Shown here piece after piece: positions 41,410-53,699 of a DNA stretch of 64,000 bases. How positions within the stretch are numbered: position 1 is the first letter of the stretch; the number at the start of each line of letters is the position of its first letter. The translations under genes and the position numbers were made by a program. This DNA is from Molanna angustata (taxonomy: Eukaryota; Arthropoda; Insecta; Trichoptera; Molannidae). Where the stretch lies: contig OY754970.1 in NCBI GenBank assembly GCA_963576475.1, forward strand, positions 35,032,619 to 35,096,618. The letters are read 5' to 3'. The notes under the pieces were generated by a model, which ran no database searches, had not been told where the DNA came from, and saw nothing but the letters and a program-made list of their open reading frames with translations.

Positions 41410-43572
41410 TATCTGATCAATATCTGTAATACTGCAGCAGCATATTGCACCGTTTCAGGAAATTATCCATAGCACGTTGGAGATGAACGTTAAGCAGTTG
41501 TGTTGCGAATAGATTAGATATGCATTAAGACTATGATGCTACGATGTTTAAAGCTTATTAGGTACATTTTTATCACAGAAAAAAATATAAAAATAGAGAT
41601 GCGTAGCATGTACAATATACATAACATGTAATAGCTATTTTGGAGTTCGTATGCAGTTCTATCGCATTTCATATTACATATAGGTACACAATAATTATTG
41701 TTATTCAATGTTTTATTGTTATTGATAGGTATCTACGTGTCTTTTTTGGGTGTTCATATAGTCATACGATATTGATTTTGTTTTTTTTTATCATTTGTTT
41801 TTATTTTTGTTTATACTAAATGTATGAAATTGTATTTTTTTTACATCTAAATAAAATATATACAATACAATAAACTGTTTATTTTGGTTAATAGTAACAA
41901 CGTTTCATGTTAAAAGAAACCAAACTGTTGTGACTACAGAATATTTGGTTATTTTAACCGAACATATTATGCACACAGCCAAACCGAACAGTTAAATAGA
42001 AAAAATGCGAACAGTTCAGTTATCCTATATTTTTTTTCAGTGTACGCTAATATAGCAGACAACGAAGGTACTTTAAAAAATACAAAACACTCTTTCATAC
42101 GAGTTGTTCATGTATTCATAGTATTTAATTAATCAATATTTGTATTTTTTGTTAATAACAAAGAATTTAATATTTCGTTATAAATTTGCAGACATGTCGG
42201 CTGTCAAAATTGTAATTGATCAAAACAAATCTTTTGACTTTATTTTAATATGAAGCTATTATAGAATTAGTAACAGGATCAAACGTTAAAAAATCTGATT
42301 TATACGTTTTTTTTAAGAGATTTAAGAAAGACGATTTATTTTGAAACCATTTAAGTTTGCACATTACTTAGACAGTTAATTCAAAGAAAATAAAAATATA
42401 TATATTTGTTTGTTTTAAATGTTAAAGTAGATGTATTATTATAAAATCTGATGAATAAGTTTCGATAAACTAATGTTGTTTTTATATATAAAATAACACA
42501 TTATGTAATGTGATGGGGCTTATTACGATACTTGTATATTTAGAACTACCATTATAAACACCATCACATAACAGAATCTGTTATTTTAGATTATATGATC
42601 TGCATCAAACTGCTTACATCCTTTTACTTTCATCGGTTTAATTTCAAAATTATCTACCAGAATATATGTAATCTGCCATGATCCTATACATTAGACAAAA
42701 TGATAAGTCGAAGTGTTAATTATTGTAACCACTAGTTAATAGCAATAAAATTAAGTTTGATATAAATAAGTACATGCTTTGATCTTGAACTTTATAATTA
42801 TGTTCAATGATGTTAAACGTACGAGTAGTAGGTATATTGAAGCAATATCGTTCTCCATACTTGTTACCAATATAGTCTTATGCGGAATTATTGGTCTGAA
42901 ACACTTGTTACTAATATAGTCTTAATGGCAGGCGGTCAATAACCCATCTTGTCGTAATCGAATCAATTGTGAAAACGTAATTGATGCTTATTGACATGTC
43001 ATGGACGTTATTTTCGAAATTAATTGCATTACATGCTCTGGTGGGGAGGTACACGTTACTACCTAACTAATTATTGTAAAACTACCTAATTGTAGATTTT
43101 TTTGTATTCCTTATCGAACTTCTCAACGGACAATACACGATAAAACTCCATAGAAAATAGTTAAAAGTGTTATTTTGTAAATAAAACACATATTTCTAAC
43201 TGAGTATATGTTACTAGCTGGTCGTCTTCAGAATGGTTCTATTTTTTTTCCAGTGTTCTTTTAAAATCCACTACAAACTACTGTATTGCATTATTTGTTA
43301 TTTTGATAAGTTTTGTATCTTTTTCGTTTTATTCTGTTTTATTTGAGTTTAATATATTTCTTTTCTGTTTGATGTTTTATTTTGTTTGTTGATCATATTG
43401 TTTTAATTTGTGGATAGATTTTTTGGCTCATGTTTTCTTTTACTGTTTTGTATATTATTTTGCTGATCTTGCAAATCTAATACAAACGAATAAAATGTTA
43501 TGAATAATGTTGGATTGATTAGAGGCGGATATTTTAATTTATTTATGTTTCTAATATTTTAATTTATTTATG
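41410..43572. other. no gene; a 47-bp tandem duplication at 42855-42930
   Basis: AT-rich. ACTTGTTACCAATATAGTCT at about 42859 recurs as ACTTGTTACTAATATAGTCT at about 42904. AACCAAACTGTT / AACCGAACAGTT motifs cluster at 41920-42010. No gene. Confidence 0.45.
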
Positions 43573-43705
43573 GCCTTAAATGGAGCTGGACTAGGCATAT
43601 TGCCAGATGCCAGGATTCAGGACAGGGAGTTGTGGAGGATCAAGGGTGAGGCCTATGTCCAAGAATGGATAAAAACAGGCTGACGAAGAAGAAGAAGATG
43701 TTTCT
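43573..43705 (+). pseudogene. RTE-type LINE C-terminal relic
   Basis: Two frames combine. LKWSWTRHIARCQ comes first; then, one base shifted, IQDRELWRIKGEAYVQEW and IKTG before TGA, followed by CGAAGAAGAAGAAGATG. The WxxHIAR block and the DRExWRxxGEAYVQEW block with a GAAGAA tail are the start and the very end of the RTE tail domain, so about 60 codons between them are deleted. Confidence 0.8.
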
Positions 43706-43709
43706 GAAA

Positions 43710-44890
43710 ACGATTTCGGAATACAAGTGTACACATAGTATAATATTTTATTATATTACCGAAACATATTTACTATTTATCAACATACTTTTATAGATAC
43801 GTTGGTTTATTTAATTTAAATCAACTTAAATAACTGAAATTTTACGATAATTTAAGCACATTCTCAAATGTATTGAGCATATTTTCTTGTCGTTTATAAA
43901 AATGACTTTTAGACATTATTTTCTGTTTTGTATAATACTTACATAACTTCAAAGTATTGAATTAAAAAACAAACAAATATTGAAACAGAATTTATTATTT
44001 AAATTGACACATTTTATAAGCGTGTATGTACAATTTTAACATATGTTATTTTATTCGTTTCTTTCACACATAATTTAATATATGAAGGAAGAAAAGATTA
44101 AAAACATTAATATTCTTGTGCGACAACTAACCAAGCTGAAATTATGTTCAAATTACACATTAGTTTTGTGGTATATAAATAATGGTTATTTATTCGATTC
44201 TTTTGTAAACATTTTAATGTCCCTTGGTTCTTTTTCATCAAAATGCTATTTCTATGATGATTCTTTGTCTATGTATTTATGTCCACTTCATACTGTCACT
44301 AAAACTATAATTTATCAATTTTTATTGATTTTTTTCGAGAATTTTTTCCTCGGTTAAACGTGCCATTAAAAACGTAAATCACATAATTTCTCGTATTCAG
44401 ACACCCACAACAAAATAGCTCAAAACTAATCTATTGAACGTTATGCGTAAAGTGGAAGACTAGACATTCAAAAGAAACTATTCACAGTGTGATTCGATGA
44501 AATCGACGGATCACAAATGTCTGATAAAAATCGTTGACTGATCGTTTATTGAGTTGGAAAAGATTTTATTTAATAAATACCGCTTTAATGACGATAATAT
44601 ATTCTTGACGATGCGATAAATTCAAATCAAATAGAAAATTTTTCATCGTTCGGGTTTTAAAGAAACGACCATTATGATAGTTTTATTGTATTGTAACAAG
44701 TAACGATCACACGACAATAAAAATACTTCAGATGCAACTCAGTAAAATAACACAAAAACAATAATTGTTAACAATATCATACCTTCACATATAACGTGAA
44801 GTTTTGTGTAAGAAAACCAAACTATAATAGACATTTTTTAGAAAGAAAGTAATATTACCTAATTGATTCTAAAGGATCCTGAAAATTAAC
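43710..44890. other. no gene recognised
   Basis: AT-rich. The open frame 44082-44357 (91 codons) has no known domain. TCCCAAATAC at 44891-44900 is the left duplication of the next element. Confidence 0.4.
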
Positions 44891-44900
44891 TCCCAAATAC

Positions 44901-45496
44901 AACAGATTTTTAATTATCTCAATAGAGACGAAGTTGGAATATTTATTGTAGGAGAACCGGGAAATCAAGGCACCTACAGGGCTTACGACCTGTCATCGGC
45001 TGGTTTACGTGATCACTTTATGCGCTTGCGCAACGTTCACCAATTATGCCTTTTTAATGAGATCCCTATCAATTCAATTTTGAAAGTTCTATATATTGTA
45101 ATACTGAAATTCTTTTCGCTTGAAAATAAGGAATTTTTACTACAGCCATCTATGGGTGAAATTATGAACAACAATCTTATTATTTTTATTTATTTTGTTG
45201 GAACGCCATCTATTGAGAGAATTGGTTTTTTTTTTTGTAAATAATGAAAGCTACAATTCTTATATCTGAGGTGACAATGCATTTTTCGCATAGAAGTCGC
45301 CCCTGAATTGCGCCAGACTTATAAGGTCATTTTTGTCTTATTTACCTACTTGTACCAATGTGTAAGTAATCGAATATTTTTATTATTGCATATGCGCAAA
45401 CTATTGAGATAATTAAAAATCTGTTAAAAAAATATCTTTGACTCCCGACAGGGAAAAAAAATCCAATGTTTGCGCATATGCAATAATAAAAATATT
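44901..45496. mobile_element. foldback element, copy C
   Basis: The 10-bp repeat TCCCAAATAC stands at 44891-44900 and 45496-45505. It begins AACAGATTTTTAATTATCTC, contains the core (GTAGGAGAACCGGGAAATCA, TGCGCTTGCGCAACG), then a module absent from the 6.6-kb copy (GAACGCCATCTATTGAGAG, CGCCCCTGAATTGCGCCAGA). It ends with a rearranged terminus in which GCATATGCGCAAAC (to 45401) and its inverse (from 45467) enclose 65 bp including ACTCCCGACAGGG. No transposase-like frame. Confidence 0.8.
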
Positions 45497-46055
45497 CCCA
45501 AATACAAGTTCAAAATAATAATAATATACATTACATGTAAATTGATTCATAAAACCTGTTTAAATTAAAGAAAATCTTATTTATTTTGAATCCACAAACT
45601 CGATTTGAACCAAAAATGAGCATTGAGCACAAAAATATAAACATAAATATGATTGCATAAATCGTATATATTAATTAGGTATAAAGTATCATTGATTATT
45701 CATCGGCTTCGGTACAATTTTCAACAAATATAAAGCATAAAACATAAATAAAACAAAAGGAATGATAAATCAATAGAAATATAAAATAATATAAAAGAAA
45801 AGAAAAGAAATATGTGTAACCAAAAATGATATAAACACAAAACATATAATAGAAAACATGAGATGATACAATAGGTATACAATATGTGAATAAAATTGTA
45901 AAATACTAAGAAGAACATAGAATTATCATATGTATATATGTAATCTAAGAAGAAGAAGTTATTTTTGTTAAATCAGTGTGTAGGTGGTATGCTTTTCCTT
46001 GCAACACCTGGATGATTTACAAAGATGGATTTAAAAAAAAACAATTTATAAACAT
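45497..46055. other. AT-rich spacer between two inverted foldback elements
   Basis: It contains AAAAGAAAAGAAAAGAAAT near 45797 and a low-complexity minus open frame (45721-45918). No gene. It would form the loop if the flanking inverted elements paired. Confidence 0.45.
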
Positions 46056-46069
46056 ATTAAATAAGGAAT

Positions 46070-46134
46070 CGAATATTTTTATTATTGCATATGCGCAAAC
46101 AATGTTTGCGCATATGCAATAATAAAAATATTCG
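46070..46134. repeat. 65-bp hairpin at the end of foldback copy D
   Basis: CGAATATTTTTATTATTGCA through GCGCAAAC (46070-46100) pairs perfectly with 46104-46134 around the loop AAT: 31 bp of stem. It represents the element terminus joined head to head with itself. Confidence 0.9.
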
Positions 46135-46573
46135 ATTACTTACACATTGGTACAAGTAGGTAAATAAGACAAAAATGACCTTATAAGTCTGGCGCAATTC
46201 AGGGGTGACTTCTATGCGAAAAATGCATTGTCACCTCAGATATAAGAATTGTAGCTTTCATTATTTACAAAAAACCAATTCTCTCAATAGATGGCGTTCC
46301 AACAAAAATAAATAAAAATAATAAGATTGTTGTTCATAATTTCACCCATAGATGGCTGTAGTAAAAATTCCTTATTTTCAAGCGAAAAGAATTTCAGTAT
46401 TACAATATATAGAACTTTCAAAATTGAATTGATAGGGATCTCATTAAAAGGCATAATTGGTGAACGTTGACCAGCCGATGACAGGTCGTAAGCCCTGTAG
46501 GTGCCTTGATTTCCCGGTTCTCCTACAATAAATATTCCAACTTCGTCTCTATTGAGATAATTAAAAATCTGTT
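46070..46573. mobile_element. foldback element, copy D, inverted to copy C
   Basis: The 14-bp repeat ATTAAATAAGGAAT stands at 46056-46069 and 46574-46587. It holds the same modules as copy C in reverse order: ATTACTTACACATTGG, TCTGGCGCAATTCAGGGG, GATGGCGTTCCAAC, then the core and GAGACGAAGTTGG inverted. The end is AATTAAAAATCTGTT. The core lacks about 30 bp (GCGCAAGCGCATAAAGTGAT region) that the other copies have. Confidence 0.8.
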
Positions 46574-46589
46574 ATTAAATAAGGAATTT

Positions 46590-47214
46590 GAAAACAAAAT
46601 ATATACAAGCATCGAGAGCATTAACTTTTTTTGTAAAAAACATTTTTAAGGGATACATAGTCAAGAATAATATAATAATAAAGAAGGCAACAATATGAAC
46701 AGTTAATTCGTACGTCTAGGGGTCGCTTAATCCATTAATATTGACAATATCGACGGAATTTCGCGATTATACATTTGGCAAAACAATATGAATTAATTTA
46801 TTGAGAGATGGACATTGAAAATAAACGATAATTAGTTAAACGTCCGAGAAAATATCCAATTTCGTTAACGTCCCATTTCGGGGCACATATATTTGAATGG
46901 TACTGTCTGTCATCAAATAAATTCAATCGTCATAAACATATCCAATCTGACATTCAATGGCGACAATCATATTAGCATAAAGATTTGGCTGCAATGTGTC
47001 CATATCAGGGATTGCCAATACGTTAGTTGATCTCATAATACATTTAGTATTTAACCATTTTGGCACGTTATTATGCTTCGTACATTGTACATCACTAAAG
47101 ATAAATGACACTATGTAATGATTTTCTATGGATTTTCACCGAGAAATTTCCGTTTAAAGAATTCGATTAACGAAATATTAAAATATTCATTTATTTATTA
47201 AATGATATTTTTTT
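46590..47214. other. no gene recognised
   Basis: AT-rich. A short minus open frame 46923-47111 has no domain. Confidence 0.4.
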
Positions 47215-48573
47215 TTAATATTTATCATTAATTTATTTATTTATTTATTTTATTTTATTTTATTTTATTTTATTTTATTTTATTTTTATTTATTTCTATC
47301 CAAAAACATAGAGTAGATATAAGATACAATATAATTAAAGGTATTATAAGCTTATTCATACATAGTAGACATACAAATTAAATATAAGTTATTTCATTTC
47401 AATAAATATGATTTCATTATTTCACCATTGCTTACATAGTTAAAGCTATCCTTTTTGTTTGTATCTTTGTTACTAGCCCCCTCACTAGGCATAGCCTGTG
47501 CTAAGGTGAGCTAGTTTTATATTATTGTCTATTGCGTTGTTTATTTATAGATACGTTTACATATAATATAAGTAAATGTACATACATACGCTACGCATTC
47601 AAGCGTATTCATCCTTCTTTCTCTCTTTCCAAACACAATATTTCATTATGAGTCATTAACACACAGCAAAAATTGTAAAAATAAAATAATTGTTGAAAAA
47701 ATTGATTGATTTAGAGACAAAAAAAAAACAACAAAAGTACTTATTTTTCACTTTTTTCAATTGTCTATTCTGTTGTTTGTAATAGTGCATTTACATTTTA
47801 TTAGGTAGAATTATTTCCTTCAGGATTTTTTCATCTATTTCATAAACCCATCTTAGTGATAGTTTTTTAAATTCTTTTGCATTTTTAATGGTTTTAATAT
47901 TTGTTGGTAAACTATTGAAGAGTTTTGTTGAAAAGTATCGTACGCTACGTTGTCCAAAAGTTGTTTTTATGTATGGTATATTTAAGGTATTTGTTGTACT
48001 TAACCTAGTGTGTTTATATTGTTGTGAGCTAGTATATTGGTCTTCTCTTTTTAGCTTGTATAATAGCAGATTTTTTGCATATATTTTTGTAATTGTTGGA
48101 ACTTTGAATTTAGTGAAAATCTCTTCAGTATTCGTTCGAATAGGTACCTTAAGTATAACTTTTATGATAGCTTTTTGGGCTATATCTATTTTCTTTATTA
48201 TTGTTGGCGTTGCACTTCCCCATCCAATAATTCCATATTCCATTATTGAATGACAAAGAGCATAGTATATATTTTTCAAATGTTTTAGGTCAATAACATT
48301 TCTGATTGATTTAAAGAAGTATATAAATCTGTTCATTTTATTTGTCATACAGTCAATGTGGCAGTCCCATCTCAAGTTTTCATCAAATATAACTCCTAGA
48401 TATTTCATGCTCTCTGTTCGTTCAATGATCGGGCAGCTACATGTTGGTTGATCACTTAAGTTTTCGGTACAGTAATCATGAATTCTTAGTTTATGTTCGT
48501 CACTAGGTTTATTTCGGGAGGTTATGCTGTATGCAATGTATTTTGTTTTGTTTGTATTTAGTGCCAGAGAGTT
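47215..48573 (-). mobile_element. 5'-truncated CR1-group LINE with AAATA tail
   Basis: On the minus strand the coding fragment (48573-47791) is followed by a 3' UTR with AGCACAGGCTATGCCTAGTG and AGGGGGCTAGTAAC (near 47475-47515), shared with the relic at 8018. A tail of AAAAT repeats lies at 47230-47310. The 5' truncation edge abuts the TTTA microsatellite starting at 48577. Confidence 0.8.
47791..48573 (-). pseudogene. LINE reverse transcriptase, C-terminal fragment (about 260 codons open)
   Basis: The frame is open upstream of the first methionine, giving NTNKTKYIAYSITSRNK (the region after the FADD/YADD motif). It continues MKYLGVIFDENLRWDCHID, LKHLKNIYYALCHSIMEYGI, GWGSATPTIIKKIDIAQKAI, GQRSVRYFSTKLFNSLP and KEFKKLSLRWVYEID, with the stop at 47791. 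KYLGVxxDxxLxWxxHI and EYGIxxWG are hallmark blocks of the thumb of CR1/Jockey-group proteins. Catalytic motifs are missing through truncation. No lesions were seen in what remains, so the insertion may be fairly recent. Confidence 0.88.
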
Positions 48574-48576
48574 CCT

Positions 48577-48650
48577 TCATTCATTTATTTATTCATTCAT
48601 TCATTTATTTTTTATTTATTTATTTATTTAATATATATTCATTTATATAT

Positions 48651-48689
<39 letters not shown>

Positions 48690-48746
48690 TTAATTTATTA
48701 ATTTATTTATTTATTTATTTATTTATTTATTAATTTATTTATTTTT

Positions 48747-48789
<43 letters not shown>

Positions 48790-49055
48790 TTAATTTATTT
48801 TTTTATTTATTTATATATTTATTTATTTATATATGTATTTATTTATTTATTTATTAATTTATTAATTGTTTTATTTTATTTAATTTATTTATACATTTTA
48901 ATTTTCTGAAAATTTATTTATTTATGTATTTATTTATTCATTTATTTATTTATTTATTTACTAATTTATATATTTATTATTTTATTTTATATTTATTATT
49001 TATATTTATTTTATTATAATTATTCATTTATATATTTATATTAATTATTTTTTAC
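48577..49055. repeat. long TTTA-type microsatellite
   Basis: About 480 bp of TTTATTTATT with TTAATTTATTAA and TTCATTCATT variants, starting exactly at the truncation edge of the minus-strand LINE. It may have grown from a LINE tail or target. A region of this kind is prone to assembly length error. Confidence 0.92.
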
Positions 49056-49059
49056 GAAC

Positions 49060-49405
49060 AACATTTAAAAACATATTAACAACTGAATCACAGAAAATAT
49101 AATAATAATAATCTTAAACCTACCTAGTTACATAATAAAACAAAAACTAAACTCAAATAAAAAATAGAGAAATAAAAAAAAAAATTAAATATTAAGTGTC
49201 AGTTAAAACAATGCAATGCCATCCAATGAAAATAAAACAAAAACAAAAAATACAAATTATATCAGTACATACTGAAAATATCATAAATTATTTATTTTAA
49301 TATAGTTGTATATTGTACCTACACTTTTTCTTATTGTTATTTTACTTATGTCTGGTGACGAACGAGGTAGTTTGGTCACCAAAAAGAATACAAAAGTGAT
49401 TATAG
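49060..49405. other. AT-rich, no gene
   Basis: A-rich on the plus strand, as expected for the residue of another minus-strand LINE 3' UTR, but no specific match was found. Confidence 0.4.
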
Positions 49406-49602
49406 TCTGACAAAAGAAGTGTATATGGCTGATAAACGAAATCGATCGAGGAAAAGTTGGCACGGTCTCATTAGTGGAAAGTTAGAATAATAAAATAGCG
49501 TGTAGGATTCGATACATGGACATGAATGAAGAGAGAGGAGTCTGGCACTCGGTTCTCACTGCCTATCCCAAACGGGGAAATGGCGTGATAGAATGGTATG
49601 GT
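49406..49602 (+). pseudogene. RTE-type LINE C-terminal relic
   Basis: The frame gives LTKEVYMADKRNRSRKSW, HGLIS, then broken frames, GVWHSVLTAYPKRGNGVI and CGTGATAGAATGG. It corresponds to LTKKVYKAEKSG...KSWHDHI and CWRSVLSAYPK...GVMV of the copy at 61322-61918, with about 40 codons degraded between. Confidence 0.75.
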
Positions 49603-50175
49603 AGTTATCATATTGTTCGCAAAAATCAAACATTTTTGGGTAAAAGAATATTTACAACGTTGACAAACACTGTTTTTCATAATTTACGTAGTCACAAATC
49701 CGGTTTGGGCCTTTTTTGTAAGATTAAGCGATCATCCGATTATATTATTTCAGAAATGTTTAAATAAAAATCTATAAATCAATAAGTTATAACTAATATA
49801 CACAAAGACGAGTCTTTAAAATTGAAACCACAATTAAAATGCAAAACTTTGAATCATAAATTGTGACATTTTATAGTCATATTTTGTTTTAGTGTTCAAA
49901 ATATGCGTACCTATTATAAAACCGTTTATAAGTTTTCATTATAGTCTTTGTTTAAATTAAAGAATTAAATTACCTATAAAATCATTTATTTACTGCATAC
50001 ATTGTGATAATCTAATGAATTTCGTAAAAGCTATGTTGTCTGTATGATAAATCTTAAATTATTTTTATGAGTAGGTAGATCTAATATCAAAAACAGACAA
50101 GACTAATATATATTTTTTTTAAAAAAAATCTTATTTTACACCAACAGAAAAACTTATAAAACCGCGTTCAGACTT

Positions 50176-50300
50176 TCATACCAACACGGCATATCCCATA
50201 ATACGGGGTAACCAGCGACAGGTATGCGGGTGTGCATGGCATTTTGCAAGGAAACACAACGCCGGGCGTGTATCCCTCACTCCAGTCTTGTCTTAATAGG
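50176..50300 (-). mobile_element. SINE-like repeat with RTE-type end, minus copy
   Basis: ATACCAACACGGCATATCCC, GGGGTAACCAGCGACAGG, GTGCATGGCATTTTGCAAGG and CACTCCAGTCTTGTCTTAAT match the complement of 59046-59341. The GAAT repeat itself is gone. Confidence 0.75.
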
Positions 50301-50469
50301 TTTATTAATAATAATAAAAATAATAAGCACTTCCTTGCAATTTTTGGCGTCCTTCGAAACCGGGTTTCCAGCCCAGAAAAGCAAGAATTGCGTGACGAAA
50401 AATCCTTATTAAATGTTCATGAGAGTAGTTTTAAATATAGATAGCGTGAATGTCATAAATAATTTTATA

Positions 50470-50580
50470 TTTTTATTTATTTATTTGAACTTTTTGAGCA
50501 CATGTGCCCAATGGCGGGCCTATTGTCAAATGGCAATATTTTCTAACCAACCATATTCATTTGGTGAATAATATTTTATG
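50470..50580 (-). mobile_element. LINE 3'-end relic, minus copy
   Basis: TTTATTTATTTGAACT, then CACATGTGCCCAATGGCGGG, CCTATTGTCAAATGGCAATA and TTTTCTAACCAACCATATTC are the complement of the 27550-27655 LINE end: tail, GCCCGCCA block, ATTGCC-ATTT-GACAAT hairpin, GGTTGGTTAG. Confidence 0.75.
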
Positions 50581-50589
50581 TATGATACG

Positions 50590-52024
50590 TATCAACAATT
50601 TATATGGGTAAAACATATAATAAATTAAAAATTATATATAAAACAAAAACAACAAAAAAACGGAGGGAACACGAGAGGGGGGGGGGGGACAAGGATTGGA
50701 TAAGGAGACAAATTTTAGTTTTATTGTGTTATGTGTAAGGAAGTGCTCTAATGAATAATTTTTTAAAATGTTTTTTTTTAATAATCATATTTATTTTATT
50801 TTATTATTATTTATTTATTTAATTGAAATTAAAATTAATACAAGAAGAGTTTGTACCTACACGTGCTTTGGGAGGGATTCTTATAAAAACCAAAAATTAA
50901 TCATTATTATCATCACAATTAATCAAAAATCAATAATATACAATATATCAAAAGAAAACAATAAACATGCAATTCAAAATACACAAAATATGCAATAAGA
51001 TAATGAAGAAATTATAAAAAAGAGACTTAAGTACGTTTTTAAACTTTCAAAACCAGTTGTTGTACTGAATATATTCTCTTAAATAAGCTTTTAGTAAGGA
51101 TTCGAACTCAGGTCTACGAGGTTACTCAGCCACTGTGCCATTAAAACCATTTTATCTATCTTTCTCATTATTTTATATATTATTATTTTATCAATATTTT
51201 TTCGCTTATTATTTTTGACTTAGAATATTTTGACACTTAAGTATGATAATTCATAAAAAAAACTAGTAATAATATTTAATTTCAACCTGTTTTGGTAGAT
51301 ATTAAAAAAAAAATAAACGTTCAAAATAATTCATTCGTCATAATTTATTGATTCAATTTTGAATTTATTTATATTACATTTTCTATTACAACCCACAGAA
51401 AAAAATGACATAACTCACATTCAATAAAAAACTGTTGATGAAATTCATACCGGATATTGGAATGTATGTATGTAAGTCTATTGACAAACTGAAGGAAATG
51501 ACGGTATGTTTTCCATTTAGGTACCATGGGACTATATTCAAAAGCAGCCACAAAAATCAACTATAAACAACACAGATAATCGAACCACACAATACAAGGA
51601 GATATTTAACTATAGGTACTATTCGAAAAAGCTGGCCATTGTGTCTATAGTGATAATTTGTCGTAGTATTAGCGGGAGCGAGTGGCGGGTGTCACAGCAA
51701 GGACAATCGGAATAGAGAATGTATGTTCATAGGTATAGATGAAGGACGAAGCTAAGGAAGGAAAAAAAGAAAACACAGCGCCGCTACCGCCCTTAGCTTC
51801 TTGTGCTTTTTGCTTTATTGAAAACCGATAGCACCCCTGGGAGTAGTTTGGGCGGATCACGTGACCGCTACCCAAACATAGTAAAAGAACCGCAAACAGG
51901 GCTGACTATCGTTAAATATACATCAAATTATTATCTTTGAAAAAAAAATGTAATGTACTGTAAAGTGTTTTTGTTGTGTACATACAGTATATTTACCAAG
52001 TATCGCCAATCGTTTGATAAACAT
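50590..52024. other. no gene; GC-richer block at 51660-51895
   Basis: It has a G-run at 50680-50689 and AT-rich sequence, then a block at 51660-51895 of nearly balanced composition containing the E-box CACGTG (GGATCACGTGACCGC). The minus open frame 51669-51875 has no known domain. This block could be an old exon, a regulatory element or an unrelated repeat. Confidence 0.35.
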
Positions 52025-52212
52025 CAGGGGGGCAAGTCTGGTCCAACCGGCGAAATCAAAACCATCACGATTACCCATATCATAGATATAATTATTATGT
52101 AGAGTTCTATATTATCTTTAGATGTCATACAACTCCATGTGATTATTGTATCTATGATATGGGTAATCACAAGGGTTTTGATTTCGCCGATTGTACCAGA
52201 CTTGCTCTCCAG
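52025..52212. mobile_element. palindromic MITE, cleanest copy
   Basis: CAGGGGGGCAAGTCTGGTCC and AACCGGCGAAATCAAAACCA at the left match inversely TTTTGATTTCGCCG, GTACCAGACTTGC and TCTCCAG at the right. Inner arms run through ATCACGATTACCC / GGGTAATCACAAGG to the centre near 52118. Non-coding, 188 bp. Flanking CAT / ATG extends the symmetry. Confidence 0.85.
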
Positions 52213-52477
52213 ATGAGAAATATGTTTTTTTTATTTTGACTTTGAGACGTTCAAACATAATAATTCTCTAGTACAAACACAGGTTCTATCAAAACATTCC
52301 CAAATTTATAGGAAACAAAAATACATATGTGTCAATAATTTACGCCACACATAAAACCTACTGAATTAATTTATTTTAACACATTTACTGCATAAACCAG
52401 GTAGGTAGTTACCTACCTACAAAAGTTCAAAAATACTTTCACCCCGGATAGTTAACAACTGCGCAGGAGCTAGAAAT

Positions 52478-52575
52478 CTGTCATCGCACAAATCTAGACT
52501 GTAAATTCAGTCAAAAACTGTGTCTCTACCGGGAAGCGATCTTGGGACGTTTGACCTCAGAGTCAGATAATTAAA
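52478..52575 (-). mobile_element. tRNA-derived SINE, partial and degenerate
   Basis: CATCGCACAAATCTAGACTG, AAAAACTGTGTCTCTACCGG, GAAGCGATCTTGGGAC and GACCTCAGAGTCAGATAATT follow the complement of the SINE from the middle of the body into the tRNA head. Both ends are lost. Confidence 0.65.
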
Positions 52576-52599
52576 TATTTTTTTTTGGAATATTCAGTT

Positions 52600-53699
52600 T
52601 TTAAACCAATGTAATTATAATATTAACTTCACGCCGATTTTCTGGTGACTCGATGAAATCGACGTATAAAAAATATATAATTATTTTTATATTCACATTA
52701 TTGTCGACCACAAACAAATTTTATTTTGATTATGAGTTCAACTCAATTTTCTTTTTACTTAGGTACACGTTGAATTAGGTTCATGGAATAAAAATAAATT
52801 TTTATTTTATTATATTCTGATTTTTGCCAACCCTGGTTAAAGTACAATAACCCTCTGCCTAACAATCTGGTTGACACTGCCTAGCACGCAACGCACATCA
52901 CACAACACTGTTTCTATAAACAATTCCAAACATTCTCTCACATTATTCCGATTTTTTTTTTCAGATTCAGAATATCGACTGTAATAAAATGTTCTACTGG
53001 ACAAGCGCTCTCGTCTCTTTCCTAACAACTGAACCGATTTTAAATATGCAAAACGTCTCCTAGTTTCAATTCAAAACGGAAATAATCAAGGTGCTACTGT
53101 ACAATAGATGAATTTACTGTGACATAATATAATATGCAAAACGAATGGGTTGTGAACAAAACTAAACTCCCCACATCATACTTAATGTGCATTTTCTTTA
53201 AAAATTTGACAATCTCTTATTGCATTGTTACGAGGTACCTACATTTCCAACGTGTAACTACGTTGTTTTAACATTAAAAAAAAGTTAATTTTCCAGAACG
53301 TGAGGACCACTTGAAAGTTTTGACAGAAGAAATCGTAGTGAAATAATGAACGCAAGTATTTTAAAAATAAATTACTTCTAAATTGAGAAGCACTTCATAT
53401 TATATGCTATCAATATGAAGTCTATCCAACTTATTGTTTGGGTTAAACAGAGAACACAAAAAATCATAGTACGACATACACACAAAAAATACGATGAAAG
53501 TCATAGCAGACACTGTCTAAACAATACCTGTTTTGAAATTGATGTAAAAAATTCATAGTCGTGGAGAGAAAAGAAAAATATACCTACTTATCCAACAATA
53601 TCAATATGAAGTATATTTTACTCAATAACTTCATACATATTCCATTTTATTCCTGTTGTATACGTTTTTCATACACATATGCAAAAAATAGGCTTACAA
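52600..53699. other. no gene recognised
   Basis: AT-rich. ATCAATATGAAGT recurs near 53408 and 53599. No domain in the short open frames. Confidence 0.4.

Noticed and set aside
45797..45812. Short AAAAG direct repeats considered as a CRISPR-like or regulatory array
   Set aside because: Simple low-complexity A-rich sequence without spacers, in a eukaryotic setting.
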